Positions 28,135 through 38,587 of a stretch of 64,000 nucleotides of DNA are shown in pieces. The DNA is from Polynucleobacter sp. MWH-P3-07-1 (GTDB lineage: Bacteria; Pseudomonadota; Gammaproteobacteria; Burkholderiales; Burkholderiaceae), in assembly GCF_018687555.1 (NCBI RefSeq), contig NZ_CP061296.1, forward strand, positions 1,379,983 through 1,443,982. Reading direction: 5' to 3'. Each line of letters opens with the position of its first letter. The first letter of the stretch is position 1. The translations under genes were made by a program, and so were the position numbers. The notes beneath the pieces are model-generated. The model had not been told where the DNA came from and did no database searches. It saw only the letters and a program-made list of their open reading frames with translations.

Positions 28135-29040
28135 ATGTTAAGCCCATCTTCAAATTCTCCCAAAAAGGCCTTTAAGCGGATTGCCCTGGTTGGCAAATAC
28201 CAGGCCGAAGGAATGCTGGCCCACTTACAAGACCTGGCAAAGCTACTTAAAAGTCTCGACTGCGAGGTTTATATCGAGGCAGGCACCGCAAGTCACTTGG
28301 GGCTGAAAGATTTTCAGAGCAAACAGGTCTCTGAATTTTCTGGGTCAATTGATTTAACTGTGGTCCTTGGCGGTGACGGCACCATGCTGGCGATTGGACG
28401 GCAGTTAGCCGGCAGTAACGTACCCTTGGTTGGCATCAATATGGGTCGCCTTGGGTATATGACAGACATCCCCATTCAAGATGTTGGAACTGTCTTACCT
28501 AAAATCATTGCGGGTGATTACGAAGCCGATACTAGAACCTTGTTGGATGCAGTAGTAATTCGTGATCAAAAAGCAATTAATCAGGCTCTGGCACTCAATG
28601 ATGTTGTAGTGAATCGTTCTGGAATATCTGGCATGGTTGGCTTATCGGTCAGCGTGAATGGATCCTTTATGTACAACCAGCGCTCGGATGGTTTGATTGT
28701 TTCGACTCCAACCGGCTCTACCGCCTACGCCCTGTCTGCAGGCGGGCCCATCCTTCATCCTCGTGTTGCCGGTTTCTTGCTCGTACCGATTGCACCGCAC
28801 TCCTTATCGAATCGCCCCATCGTTTTACCTGAGGACGTCACGATTAGCATTGAAGTGGTAGATGGACATGAAGTGATTGTGAACTTTGATATGCAATCGC
28901 TAACTAAACTTCAATCTGGTGACACCATTGAAGTGAGTCAATCCACAAAAACCATCAGTCTTTTGCATCCTCGTGCTCATAGCGACTACAAAACTTTGCG
29001 TGAGAAGCTGCATTGGAATGAGTACCCCTCGACATTCTGA
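28135..29040 (+). CDS. nadK: NAD kinase
   Basis: Phosphorylates NAD to NADP. The catalytic GGDGT motif is at residues 79-83, preceded by VVLGG and followed by GINMGRLGYMTDI, and NRSGISGMVG and SDGLIVSTPTGSTAYALSAGGPI complete the active site. The start at 28135 (MLSPSSNS, 301 residues) fits the -10 placement; a possible TTG nine codons upstream would lie before the predicted transcript start. It precedes recN by 26 bases, a common pairing. Confidence 0.97.
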   Translation: MLSPSSNSPKKAFKRIALVGKYQAEGMLAHLQDLAKLLKSLDCEVYIEAGTASHLGLKDFQSKQVSEFSGSIDLTVVLGGDGTMLAIGRQLAGSNVPLVGINMGRLGYMTDIPIQDVGTVLPKIIAGDYEADTRTLLDAVVIRDQKAINQALALNDVVVNRSGISGMVGLSVSVNGSFMYNQRSDGLIVSTPTGSTAYALSAGGPILHPRVAGFLLVPIAPHSLSNRPIVLPEDVTISIEVVDGHEVIVNFDMQSLTKLQSGDTIEVSQSTKTISLLHPRAHSDYKTLREKLHWNEYPSTF

Positions 29041-29066
29041 TGTTGCATTTATTTGTACGCTAGACC

Positions 29067-30737
29067 ATGCTTCAAAATCTCGCCCTTCGCGACTTCGTCA
29101 TTGTTGATCAGTTAGAACTTGATCTCGCCTCAGGGTTTACTGTTCTGACTGGTGAGACAGGCGCAGGTAAATCAATTCTTTTGGATGCGCTTGGCTTAGT
29201 TTTAGGTGAACGCGCCGATAGCAGTCAGATTCGAGAAGGTGCTCAACGCGCAGAAATCAGCGCACTCTTTCAGATCGCTGATGAACAGATTACCCAATGC
29301 AACCAGTGGCTTGATGAGCAAGGCTTTCCATTAAATGAAGAGGGTCGCACCCTGCTTCTAAAAAGAACGATTGAAAGTAATGGGCGTAGCCGCGCCTTTA
29401 TCAACGGTAGCATCGCAACCCTTGCACAATTGCGTGAGGCTGGAGATCAGCTAGTCGACATCCATGGTCAACATGCCCACCAACTGTTATTAAAAAGTGG
29501 TGCACAGCGTGAACTGCTAGATCGGCATGCCGGTCTTCTGCCACAGGTTCATGAGCTTGGTGAGCTCTACAAACAATGGAGTGACTCTCGCAAACTCTTA
29601 AGCCAAGCAGAAAATGCAGGGCAGGATATCGAGCGTGAACGTGAGCGCTTGGAGTGGCAATATGAAGAACTCAAAGCACTTTCTCCGCTAGAAGGCGAAT
29701 GGGATGCCATTCAAGTAGATCATGCTCGCTTAGCTAATGCAGCCAAAATTATTACGGGCTGCCAAGAAGCTATTGATGGCTTGAGTGAATCTGAAAACTC
29801 TGCAGAATCGATTTTGTCTAAGACGAGCCTCAGTATTGGCAGTTTGGCTCAGCATGATCCCGCTCTGGGTGAAATCAGTCAAGCACTGGAGTCTGCTCAA
29901 ATTCAGATGGATGAAGCAGTTCATGGTCTTAATCGCTATCTACAAAAGATTGACTTAGATCCAGAGCGCCTTAATCAACTGGAAGAGCGCATGCAAGCAC
30001 TTCATGCTGCCGCCAGAAAATTTCGTACTGACACAAATCAATTACCTCAACTTTTAAGCGAAACTTCTGAGCGATTAGCTGCCCTCAGTGCGTCGCAGAA
30101 TATTGAAGCACTCCGCATTAGAGTCCAAGAGCACGAAAGCCTATACCTTAAAGCGGCAAAACTGCTTTCCCAAAAGAGGGCAAAAGCTGCCACCGAATTA
30201 GCTAAGCTAGTGACTGCAGCCATGCAAAATTTATCGATGGCTGGCGGACAGTTGGAGATTGCTCTCAAGACCTTGGATGAAGGTGCCTCATATGGACTGG
30301 AGCAAGTCGAGTTTTTGGTTGCTGGGCACGCAGGCAGCACCCCGCGCCCTCTGGGTAAAGTGGCCTCAGGCGGAGAGTTGGCTCGCATTAGCTTGGCGAT
30401 TAGCGTAATCACCAGCAAAGCTTCGTTTACACCAACCTTGATATTTGACGAAGTCGATGCTGGTATTGGGGGAGCTGTAGCTGAAACCGTTGGCAAACTA
30501 CTCAGACAACTTGGTGAATCGCATCAAATTTTATGTGTCACTCACTTGCCGCAGGTGGCCGCTCAAGGTAACCAACATTTCAAAGTCAGCAAATCTCAAT
30601 CGGGCGATAAGACACTGTCTCAGCTAAATGTCTTAGGTAGAAATGAAAGGGTGGAAGAAATTGCGCGCATGCTTGGTGGCGCAACCATTACCGATACCAC
30701 CCGCCGGCATGCTCGGGAGCTACTAGAGCAGAGTTGA
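29067..30737 (+). CDS. recN: DNA repair protein RecN
   Basis: SMC-like ATPase acting in double-strand break repair. Walker A GETGAGKS is at residues 29-36, the ABC signature VASGGELARISLAI and Walker B LIFDEVDAGIGG are near the C-terminus, and a long coiled coil (about 160-370) lies between. Length is 556. Its last 15 bases overlap the convergent glnE 3' end. Confidence 0.97.
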   Translation: MLQNLALRDFVIVDQLELDLASGFTVLTGETGAGKSILLDALGLVLGERADSSQIREGAQRAEISALFQIADEQITQCNQWLDEQGFPLNEEGRTLLLKRTIESNGRSRAFINGSIATLAQLREAGDQLVDIHGQHAHQLLLKSGAQRELLDRHAGLLPQVHELGELYKQWSDSRKLLSQAENAGQDIERERERLEWQYEELKALSPLEGEWDAIQVDHARLANAAKIITGCQEAIDGLSESENSAESILSKTSLSIGSLAQHDPALGEISQALESAQIQMDEAVHGLNRYLQKIDLDPERLNQLEERMQALHAAARKFRTDTNQLPQLLSETSERLAALSASQNIEALRIRVQEHESLYLKAAKLLSQKRAKAATELAKLVTAAMQNLSMAGGQLEIALKTLDEGASYGLEQVEFLVAGHAGSTPRPLGKVASGGELARISLAISVITSKASFTPTLIFDEVDAGIGGAVAETVGKLLRQLGESHQILCVTHLPQVAAQGNQHFKVSKSQSGDKTLSQLNVLGRNERVEEIARMLGGATITDTTRRHARELLEQS

Positions 30738-33539
30738 GCGCTTGAAAACGCTTTCCCAAAGACTGAATACTGCAGACCTCGCCGCGATAAATTCTGGTTC
30801 TAAATCAATATCTATTCGCGTTTTTTCAAATCCATCTAGACGCAAGCGGTGCTGTCTAGACCTAAACAGTCGATATGCATTCGAAACTGCTTGGGCAAGC
30901 TCTTCACTGATCAGTCCCATCTTCGCAGCAATCCCCAATAAGGCAATATTTCCGAGATTCTGAATAAGTTGTGGATATTGAGATGCATAGGCTAGGATGA
31001 AAAATTGAACGGTAAATTCAATATCCACCATGCCGCCAGCATCATGCTTTAAATCAAACTTAGCAGTGGTATTGGGATGGCCAGCATGGACTTTCTGTCG
31101 CATCTCTGAGATTTCTTGACGCAGGGCGTCGACATCCCGAACTTGACTCAGCACTTCTGAGCGAACCTTGTCAAAGAATTGACCGACCTGCTCACTACCA
31201 GCGCAAGGGCGAGCCCTCGTTAAAGCTTGATGCTCCCATACCCAAGCACTGTTATCGCCCTCACGCAATTGATATCTTTTAAAAGCCTCTGCATTGGTTA
31301 CCAAGAATCCAGCCGAGCCATTGGGACGAAGACGCGTATCGATCTCAAATAAACTACCTACCGAGGTATATGCCGTCAGCCAATTAATCATGCGCTTAGC
31401 TAGGAGCCCATACATTTCTTGGGCTGCATAGTTTTGATCTTCTGCCTCGAATAAAAAGATCAAATCTAAGTCAGAGGCATAACCTAATTCCTTACCGCCT
31501 AGCTTGCCGTAGGCAATCACAGCAAAAGGTGGCAGGGTGTCAGGATGTTGATCAAACTTCTTAGCAATACTAGGCCACACACGCTCAAATGCAGTTTGCA
31601 CAATGAGGTCAGCTAATGCGGATAAATGATCACTAACCTTTTCTACTGGCAGTGCATTTTGCACTCCGATACCCAAATCAGCCAAGAGGGTAATAAATGT
31701 TTCAGTATGGTGCGTCACTCGCAAGACATCCATTGCCTGCTCAGTACCGCCCTCATGAGCCATCGCATCATCTAAACGTAAATTGAGATTTGCCTTGACC
31801 TCACGCCAGTATTCAACAGGCTCTTGAGTCAGCGCAAGCTCGGCACGTGGATTTAATAAGTGGTCCAACAGGTGTGGGTGACGAGTAAGGTATTTCGCTC
31901 CCCACTGAGAAGCTCTGAGTAGGTGCAAAACATTTTGTAGAGCTTGCGGATACTCCGCCAAGATCGCCAGATATGCTGTGCGCCCCGCTACAGCCTCTAG
32001 GAGATCAAAAAAACGCAAGAGCACTTCATCCATATTGGGCGATATTGCCGTGTCCAGCTCCAAAAAATCGGCTGCTTTTCGGACCAGCTTTCTGACAATC
32101 CATTGACTCTTCTCTGGCAAAACTTTTTGCTTATGACTTTCAGTCCAAACCTGCCAGCGCTTTAAGCTGTTCGGAAAGCTCGTTGCACTAGGTTGCCAAT
32201 CCAGCTCGTTTAACTCTTGCTCTAGATTTGCGCCCGCATCCAAAATAAATGCTTTCTCAAAGTAGCGAGCCACTGCATTTTGGTGCTCGTCTAAGTGAGC
32301 CATGAAGGCATTTGCATTTTCGGGCATGGTTCCTAGATCCATACTCTCAGCCAAACGGATTCTGGAGGATGGATCATCCGGCAGGTAGTGGGTCTGTTGA
32401 TCCTCCCAAATCTGAATGCGATGCTCTAAACGACGCAGATATACATAAGCCGCACTTAATTGATCGACCTCATCTTTTGGCAAGATGCCTTTTTGAGCGA
32501 GCAAACGGAGCACATCCACCGTTGCCCGAGTTCGGAGTTGGGGCTCAGTGCCGCCGCGCATTAACTGAAACATTTGCGCTAAGAACTCAATTTCACGTAT
32601 ACCGCCGCGGCCTAACTTGATATCTCGAGAGCGCCCTTCGTGCTTTAGAGAGCGGCGCTCAGCCTCTTGCTGGATTTGTCTATGAAGCTCACGAATAGCT
32701 GAGATAACCCCATAATCCAGATGACGTCGATACACAAATGGCCGAATCAGTTGCTCTAATTCTTTTTCACAATGCGTAAAGATCGTTGATCCTGGTGATG
32801 GCGCGACCAATCTGCCTTTGATCCAAGCGTAACGCTCCCACTCACGTCCTTGCACAAGTAAATACTCTTCAAGCATATCCAAGCTGCAGACTAGAGGACC
32901 GGAGTCACCATTGGGTCGCAACCGCATATCAACTCTAAATACAAAACCATTGGCATCATGTTCGGCGAGACACTTAATTAAACGTTTACCCATACGGGTA
33001 AACCACTCGTGATGAGAAAGGCTTTTAGGTCCGCCTTGAGTCTCCCCTTCATGCTCGTAGAGAAAAATTAAATCGATATCCGAAGAGAGATTAAGCTCAC
33101 GTCCACCAAGCTTGCCCATGCCTACTACCATTAAGGGCATTTCAAGATTGAGGTCGGTATTCCACGGTAGACCAAACCGCTCCTTTAAATCAGCACGAAT
33201 GAATTCAATACTGATATTGATAGCTGACTCCGCAAATAGACTGAGGCTATGCGTTACTTCGTCTAGGTCGGCCAGGCCGTTGAGATCCCGAAAGCCAAGC
33301 CAAATGATTAAGCGTTGCCTTACTAAGCGCAGCTCGCTCATGAATTGCGCTTCATCGACCTGCTCTTTTTTTAGCAGCTCCTGGCAGGGCTTCAGGAGAG
33401 CGAAAATTTTGTCTTCATCCACCTGGGTTGGGCCGACCTCGCCAAGCCATAGCTCCCAATCGGGATGCGCGCTCAGCCAACGACCGGCAAAGGTCGAATG
33501 CTTTTTTAAAAAATCCAGTTGGGCTTGAAAATCACGCAT
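30723..33539 (-). CDS. glnE: Bifunctional glutamine synthetase adenylyltransferase / adenylyl-removing enzyme
   Basis: Controls glutamine synthetase by adding and removing AMP in response to PII and glutamine. The 938-residue protein has the two nucleotidyltransferase domains: GKLGGRELNLSSDIDLIF in the N-terminal (adenylyl-removing) half and GKLGGKELGYASDLDLIF in the C-terminal (adenylyltransferase) half. The paired aspartates of both sites are intact. It is convergent with recN and divergent from the YhdP-like gene. Confidence 0.97.
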   Translation of the reverse strand: MRDFQAQLDFLKKHSTFAGRWLSAHPDWELWLGEVGPTQVDEDKIFALLKPCQELLKKEQVDEAQFMSELRLVRQRLIIWLGFRDLNGLADLDEVTHSLSLFAESAINISIEFIRADLKERFGLPWNTDLNLEMPLMVVGMGKLGGRELNLSSDIDLIFLYEHEGETQGGPKSLSHHEWFTRMGKRLIKCLAEHDANGFVFRVDMRLRPNGDSGPLVCSLDMLEEYLLVQGREWERYAWIKGRLVAPSPGSTIFTHCEKELEQLIRPFVYRRHLDYGVISAIRELHRQIQQEAERRSLKHEGRSRDIKLGRGGIREIEFLAQMFQLMRGGTEPQLRTRATVDVLRLLAQKGILPKDEVDQLSAAYVYLRRLEHRIQIWEDQQTHYLPDDPSSRIRLAESMDLGTMPENANAFMAHLDEHQNAVARYFEKAFILDAGANLEQELNELDWQPSATSFPNSLKRWQVWTESHKQKVLPEKSQWIVRKLVRKAADFLELDTAISPNMDEVLLRFFDLLEAVAGRTAYLAILAEYPQALQNVLHLLRASQWGAKYLTRHPHLLDHLLNPRAELALTQEPVEYWREVKANLNLRLDDAMAHEGGTEQAMDVLRVTHHTETFITLLADLGIGVQNALPVEKVSDHLSALADLIVQTAFERVWPSIAKKFDQHPDTLPPFAVIAYGKLGGKELGYASDLDLIFLFEAEDQNYAAQEMYGLLAKRMINWLTAYTSVGSLFEIDTRLRPNGSAGFLVTNAEAFKRYQLREGDNSAWVWEHQALTRARPCAGSEQVGQFFDKVRSEVLSQVRDVDALRQEISEMRQKVHAGHPNTTAKFDLKHDAGGMVDIEFTVQFFILAYASQYPQLIQNLGNIALLGIAAKMGLISEELAQAVSNAYRLFRSRQHRLRLDGFEKTRIDIDLEPEFIAARSAVFSLWESVFKRSTLL

Positions 33540-33604
33540 TCCCTCATCTTAATCGCTTCATTCCCTCAAGCCAGCAAAGAATGGGCATCTCTAATGGGGT
33601 GAAG

Positions 33605-33610
33605 GATAAT
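33605..33610 (+). promoter_or_regulatory. Candidate -10 box close to the YhdP-like start (leaderless candidate)
   Basis: GATAAT ends seven bases before the ATG at 33618; a TGGGCA hexamer (33582-33587, four of six to TTGACA) lies 17 bases upstream of it. An AAGGA at 33602-33606 could instead be a distant Shine-Dalgarno sequence. Confidence 0.35.
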
Positions 33611-33617
33611 AGCCTTT

Positions 33618-36600
33618 ATGCTTCGAAATTTGCTTCCTCCCGGTCTGCTAAACGCCTTTCAAAAATATTGGCAAGGCTCCGGCAATCTTTGGCGTAAACG
33701 TCTTTTGATCTTAGTTATCGCTTTGATCATTTTCTTAGGTCTACTCCATGCCGGTGTTCGCTATCTTGTTTGGCCTCGTATCGAGAAATCCAAACCTGCA
33801 ATCGAACAATTGCTGAGCACTCGCTTAGGCACGAATGTCACTATCGATCATCTTCAGGTTTCTTGGGATGGACTTAGACCTCAATTCTCAATGGAGGGAT
33901 TGCGCTTTAATGATGCCAAGCACTCATCTGCTCCACTCCAGATTAAAAAAATTCATGGGGAATTAAGCCTAGTCAGCTTTTATTATCTTCAGCCTTATTT
34001 CTATAAGCTGCAAATTGAAGATGCACAGATTCAAATCCAGCGCTCTAAAGATGGAACAATCCAAATTGCCGGCATCACCATTAAAGATAGCTCGGATGAT
34101 TTCTCGACGGGCAATTGGCTATTCGCGCAAGATGATATTCATCTCACCAATACACAGATCAATCTGCAGGATGCTCAAGGCAAAGCACTGAATGCTGATG
34201 TTGAATTAGCAGATTTCCATTTAACCAATGGAATACGCAAACATGATGCCCTGATTCAAGCGAAAACCCCCTGGAACAATGGCTCGCTAGAGCTAAGCGC
34301 CCACTTCATTCATCGCTTTGGTGGACAAGCTGGAAATTGGCGTGATTGGGCTGGTGAATTTGCGTGGAATTTTTCTGATCTTCAGTTCCAGAAAATGAGC
34401 CGTGATTTTGACATGCCATTTAATGTTCTTAGCGGCAACATGAGCTCAAAAGGTCATGTGAGCCTAGATGGCGGCAGGCCAGATGGCGGCCAAATGACCT
34501 TAATGGCAGATCAATTTAGATTGCAACTAGCAAAAGAAGATACGCCGATTGAATTTAGTCGACTTGAAACTGAACTCACCCAAGCAAGCGAAGGTCAACT
34601 GCTCTCGATCACCACCCAATCCTTTGCATGGCGTGAAATGAGTAGCCCAAGCAACTCGCCACTGCAACACCTGAGCCCCATGACATTTCGGTGGCTTCCT
34701 CCTAAGCCAGGTGAAGAAATTAAAGAGTTTGGTTTTAGCTCTCCCAAAATTTTCGTGAAGGATGTGACTCGCTTTGCATTAAACCTTCCGCTTTCCAAGA
34801 GAATTCATCAATGGATTGCAATTGCAAAAGCAGATGGTGAGCTGCAGGATCTAGACATGCATTGGTCAGAAAAACAATCTGCCCTTGCCAGCCTACCTAT
34901 CCCAGGATCGTGGCTCAACTTTAATAAGTTAGATTTCAGCATCAATGCCCGTCTTGTCGATCTCAGCTTTACTGGTATCAACAAAGACATCCCTAGCGTC
35001 TCCCATCTCACTGGGCAAGTGGCTGGGGATCAGAAGCAGGGTGTGCTGACCCTAAACTCCCCTATGCTAGAAATTGAACTACAAGATTTCTTACTTGATC
35101 CAAAAATCAAACTGGATCAAGCCCAAGGTCAAATCACTTGGAGCAAACAAAGTGGAGGCTGGTTGATTAGCTCAAAAGAATTCAATATTCAGAATGCGGA
35201 TCTAAAAGCCAAGGCTAACTTTGCCTATCTCATGACCGGACCCAAGCAAGTCGATCATCTCAACTTAGATATTGATTTTCAGGAAGCCAACTTAGTTAAT
35301 GCTTATCGTTACCTGCCAGTGACAATGTCAACGGATACCAAACTGTATTTAAGTAAAGCTTTTGCAGCAGGCAAGGTTGAGAATGGAAGCCTGCACATCA
35401 ATGGAGATCCCAATGGAGCTCCATTCCCCCCAGGCAGCACAGGAGAGTTTGCTCTGACCTTCCCCATTAACGGGGTGACATTCAGGCCAGCGCCATTAGT
35501 CAGTCCCGAGCAAGGAGTGTGGGGAGACTTTACGAATATTGTTGGAACGATCAGCATGAAACAGTCCGCCTTAAATGTGGATGTTTCGCAAGCCAATCAT
35601 CAGCAGATCAGTGTAAGCAATATCAATGCACAAATTGCTGATGTAAGCGCCAATCAACTAGTGCTTGCCTTAAATGGCAATGCCAAAGGCCAAGCGCCTC
35701 AGATGTTGGATTATCTATTTGCATCGCCTTTTGGCAAAAAACGTCCAGAGTTTGAGAAGAATCTCAAGCTTGCAGGCCCTCTTGACCTGAATCTCAAACT
35801 AGAAGTCCCCTTGAGCAATAGTGACGACACAAAAATAGATGCACTTCTCAGTCTCCAAAATAATATGGCGCAGTGGGCCAATATTCCACCGCTTGAACAC
35901 TTGAATGGCAAAGTACGCATCACTGAAAGCAACCCCGAATTTGAGGATGTCAGCGCTCAATTTTTGGGCGGCTCAATCAAAATGGCGAGCGCACCATCAT
36001 CAACAGATAAACATAACTTCACTATTACTGGCGATCTCAGCGCAGATTTTATAAAGAACTATTCCTCTGAAATTTCTGAATCGGCAAGAACCTTATTGAA
36101 TGGCATGAGCGGAATTGCCAAATATGATGGCCTGATCAGTTTCAGCAAGGCAGGTAGCGAAACAAAGCTGAAGCTCAATCTAGACAACTGGGCAAGCAAT
36201 ACTCCGATACCTCTCAAAAAGCAAAGGGGCGCATCCTTACAAGGCGAGTTGCTTTTACAAACCTTTGCTAAAAAAACCAATCCGGATCGGCTCAGCTGGT
36301 CTGGAAACTTAGGCAGCCAGCTCTTCACTCAAGGCGTACTAAATCAGAATAATGATTTACGTTATGCGATCGGCATTGGCGGGGTCGCAGCGATGCCCTC
36401 ACAAGGCTTGAATTTAGGCATTCAAGTCAATGAACTCAATTGCGATACATGGCTGGCATTTTTGTCCGCCAATAGAGCTAAAACACTTCCAAGCAAGAGC
36501 CCAACGAGCTTGTCCGATGGCATCCAAATCAACGCTCAAGTCAAAGCATTGACCGCCGCAGACTATGTTTGGCCCAATCTCAGCCTCACTGCAAGCCTCA

Positions 36601-37745
36601 AAGATAAGGGTTGGAAATTGAATTTGAGCTCTCCCAAAATAACCGGGCAAGTTCTTTACAGTGAGCCATCCTCTGCTCTACCAAGTGGCATGATCAGCGG
36701 TCATCTTGATCTTCTGAAATTGATTGATGAGCAAAACCCTAAAGCCGCCTCTAAGGATAAAAAAGTAGCGACACCCAATACCAAGCTTTCGCCAAACTCT
36801 ATACCCAGCCTAGATCTGACGGTAGATAATTTTGTTTGGGAACGAGCCCAACTTGGTCTAGTCAAAATAAAAAGCCAAACCGCCAAGAATCTGCTCAACC
36901 TAGAAAAGCTGCAGGTTATTAATCCACAAGACAATGCGACCATTACCGGCCAATGGAGCATCGACCCTCGAACAGGTCAACAGAAAACATCACTTATTCC
37001 AGATCTCCAAATTAAGGATGCCGGTCAAATCATTGCGCACTGGACTCCAGCAAAATCCGTTGAAGGTGGTCAAGGCCAATTGACTGGCAAGCTAGAGTGG
37101 ATGAGCAATCCCTTCTCACCTGATTTTCAAACTTTGAGCGGACAGCTGAATCTCAAACTAGAAAAGGGGCGCTTGCTCGAGGTTAATTCCAGCGCAGCCC
37201 AAATCTTGAATGTGTTGAGCTTACAAAGTCTATTTAAATTCGCCACACTGGACCTGCAAGGCAGCGTCGGAAATCTCGTGAGTAAAGGTACGGCTTTCAA
37301 CACCATCAATACCACTTTCAATATCCAAAATGGCATTGCCAAGACTGATCAGTTTGTGATGATTCTGGATCAGGCGCGCGTTGCGATGAATGGGCAAATT
37401 GATGTCACTAAACAAACACAAGATTTACGGGTGACTATTTTCCCAACGATCGACGCCACTGCGGGCTCACTCGCTCTGTTCGCGATTAACCCAATCGTTG
37501 GCCTGAGTGCTTTAGTTGGTCAATACTTAGTAAGCAATCAAATCAATCGCTCAATGCAATCAGACTATCTCATTCAAGGATCATGGAGCGATCCAGAGGT
37601 TGTACCACTGAATCAACAAGGACAGCCTTTGGATCAGAAAACTTTGGACACAATTCGTAAAAAAGGTTTGCTGAAAGAACAGAGTAAGCCAAACTCTTCA
37701 GGCAATCCCACTCCAGCCCCTGTGGCCGCAAGCCCGGTTGAATGA
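33618..37745 (+). CDS. AsmA/YhdP-like family protein (DUF3971), giant envelope protein
   Basis: A 1375-residue protein with one N-terminal membrane helix (about residues 29-50, after a basic KRLLIL start) and a very long periplasmic part rich in repeating beta-strands. The pattern VTIDHLQVSWDGLRPQFSMEGLRF after the helix and the C-terminal LFAINPIVGLSALVGQYL match the YhdP/AsmA-like group. E. coli YhdP-type proteins form bridge-like lipid channels between the membranes and help move phospholipids to the outer membrane. The size and order fit that group; its role here is inferred. The gene lies between glnE and a nitrilase-family gene, an order I recall from related bacteria. Confidence 0.9.
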   Translation: MLRNLLPPGLLNAFQKYWQGSGNLWRKRLLILVIALIIFLGLLHAGVRYLVWPRIEKSKPAIEQLLSTRLGTNVTIDHLQVSWDGLRPQFSMEGLRFNDAKHSSAPLQIKKIHGELSLVSFYYLQPYFYKLQIEDAQIQIQRSKDGTIQIAGITIKDSSDDFSTGNWLFAQDDIHLTNTQINLQDAQGKALNADVELADFHLTNGIRKHDALIQAKTPWNNGSLELSAHFIHRFGGQAGNWRDWAGEFAWNFSDLQFQKMSRDFDMPFNVLSGNMSSKGHVSLDGGRPDGGQMTLMADQFRLQLAKEDTPIEFSRLETELTQASEGQLLSITTQSFAWREMSSPSNSPLQHLSPMTFRWLPPKPGEEIKEFGFSSPKIFVKDVTRFALNLPLSKRIHQWIAIAKADGELQDLDMHWSEKQSALASLPIPGSWLNFNKLDFSINARLVDLSFTGINKDIPSVSHLTGQVAGDQKQGVLTLNSPMLEIELQDFLLDPKIKLDQAQGQITWSKQSGGWLISSKEFNIQNADLKAKANFAYLMTGPKQVDHLNLDIDFQEANLVNAYRYLPVTMSTDTKLYLSKAFAAGKVENGSLHINGDPNGAPFPPGSTGEFALTFPINGVTFRPAPLVSPEQGVWGDFTNIVGTISMKQSALNVDVSQANHQQISVSNINAQIADVSANQLVLALNGNAKGQAPQMLDYLFASPFGKKRPEFEKNLKLAGPLDLNLKLEVPLSNSDDTKIDALLSLQNNMAQWANIPPLEHLNGKVRITESNPEFEDVSAQFLGGSIKMASAPSSTDKHNFTITGDLSADFIKNYSSEISESARTLLNGMSGIAKYDGLISFSKAGSETKLKLNLDNWASNTPIPLKKQRGASLQGELLLQTFAKKTNPDRLSWSGNLGSQLFTQGVLNQNNDLRYAIGIGGVAAMPSQGLNLGIQVNELNCDTWLAFLSANRAKTLPSKSPTSLSDGIQINAQVKALTAADYVWPNLSLTASLKDKGWKLNLSSPKITGQVLYSEPSSALPSGMISGHLDLLKLIDEQNPKAASKDKKVATPNTKLSPNSIPSLDLTVDNFVWERAQLGLVKIKSQTAKNLLNLEKLQVINPQDNATITGQWSIDPRTGQQKTSLIPDLQIKDAGQIIAHWTPAKSVEGGQGQLTGKLEWMSNPFSPDFQTLSGQLNLKLEKGRLLEVNSSAAQILNVLSLQSLFKFATLDLQGSVGNLVSKGTAFNTINTTFNIQNGIAKTDQFVMILDQARVAMNGQIDVTKQTQDLRVTIFPTIDATAGSLALFAINPIVGLSALVGQYLVSNQINRSMQSDYLIQGSWSDPEVVPLNQQGQPLDQKTLDTIRKKGLLKEQSKPNSSGNPTPAPVAASPVE

Positions 37746-37761
37746 TTTCTCTGTACTCAAT

Positions 37762-38583
37762 ATGAATTCATCCAAAATCCAGATTGCTGCCATTCAGATG
37801 GTATCGACGCCAGTGCCTCAAGAAAATCTAGAGACGGCAGCTCGACTCATTAAAGCAGCAACAGACGCAGGTGCTCAGGTAGCAGTATTACCGGAATATT
37901 TCTGCCTCATGGGTTTGAAAGATACCGACAAGATCCAAGCACAAGAAAAAGCTGGTGTTGGCCCGATTCAGGAAGCGCTCAGCTCATTGGCAAAGGAGCA
38001 TGCCATTTACCTATTTGCCGGCACTATTCCACTGCAGGCGAGTGAGAACAATAAAGTTCTGAATACCACTCTCGTTTTTGGCCCTACTGGAGAGCAAATT
38101 GGGCGCTACGACAAAATTCATTTATTTGGATTCGAGACTTCTACAGAAAGATATGCCGAAGCGGAAACTATCGAGGCCGGAAGGCAGCCAGGCGTGATTG
38201 ATTTCAGTATTGATGGTGAGCGTTGGCGGTTTGGTCTCAGCATTTGCTACGACTTACGCTTTCCGGAGCTGTATCGCTCCATTGGCCCAGTCGACTGTCA
38301 CATTATTCCAGCCGCCTTCACCTACACCACCGGAAAAGATCATTGGGAAATCTTACTAAGGGCGCGTGCAATTGAAAACCAATGCTATGTACTTGCCTCA
38401 GCCCAAGGTGGTCAGCATCTCAATCAACGACGCACTTGGGGCGATAGTATGCTGATTGATCCCTGGGGTACCGTTCTTGCCCATCTACCCGAGGGGGAAG
38501 GCTTTATTTCTGGGATACTGAGCAAAGATAAGTTAAACGAGGTACGCTCTAAGTTACCCGCCCTGAAACATCGCAAGCTTTAA
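37762..38583 (+). CDS. Nitrilase-family carbon-nitrogen hydrolase (probable deaminated-glutathione amidase)
   Basis: A 273-residue amidase with the complete Glu-Lys-Cys triad: E45 (LPEYF), K118 (RYDKIHLF) and C162 ([13 protein letters not shown]). The YDKIHLFGF and CYDLRFPE motifs and the length resemble Nit1/YbeM enzymes that repair deaminated glutathione; substrate is inferred. I choose the ATG at 37762 ([13 protein letters not shown]) because the upstream in-frame codons overlap the previous gene. tldD follows 4 bases after the stop. Confidence 0.92.
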   Translation: MNSSKIQIAAIQMVSTPVPQENLETAARLIKAATDAGAQVAVLPEYFCLMGLKDTDKIQAQEKAGVGPIQEALSSLAKEHAIYLFAGTIPLQASENNKVLNTTLVFGPTGEQIGRYDKIHLFGFETSTERYAEAETIEAGRQPGVIDFSIDGERWRFGLSICYDLRFPELYRSIGPVDCHIIPAAFTYTTGKDHWEILLRARAIENQCYVLASAQGGQHLNQRRTWGDSMLIDPWGTVLAHLPEGEGFISGILSKDKLNEVRSKLPALKHRKL

Positions 38584-38587
38584 TGAC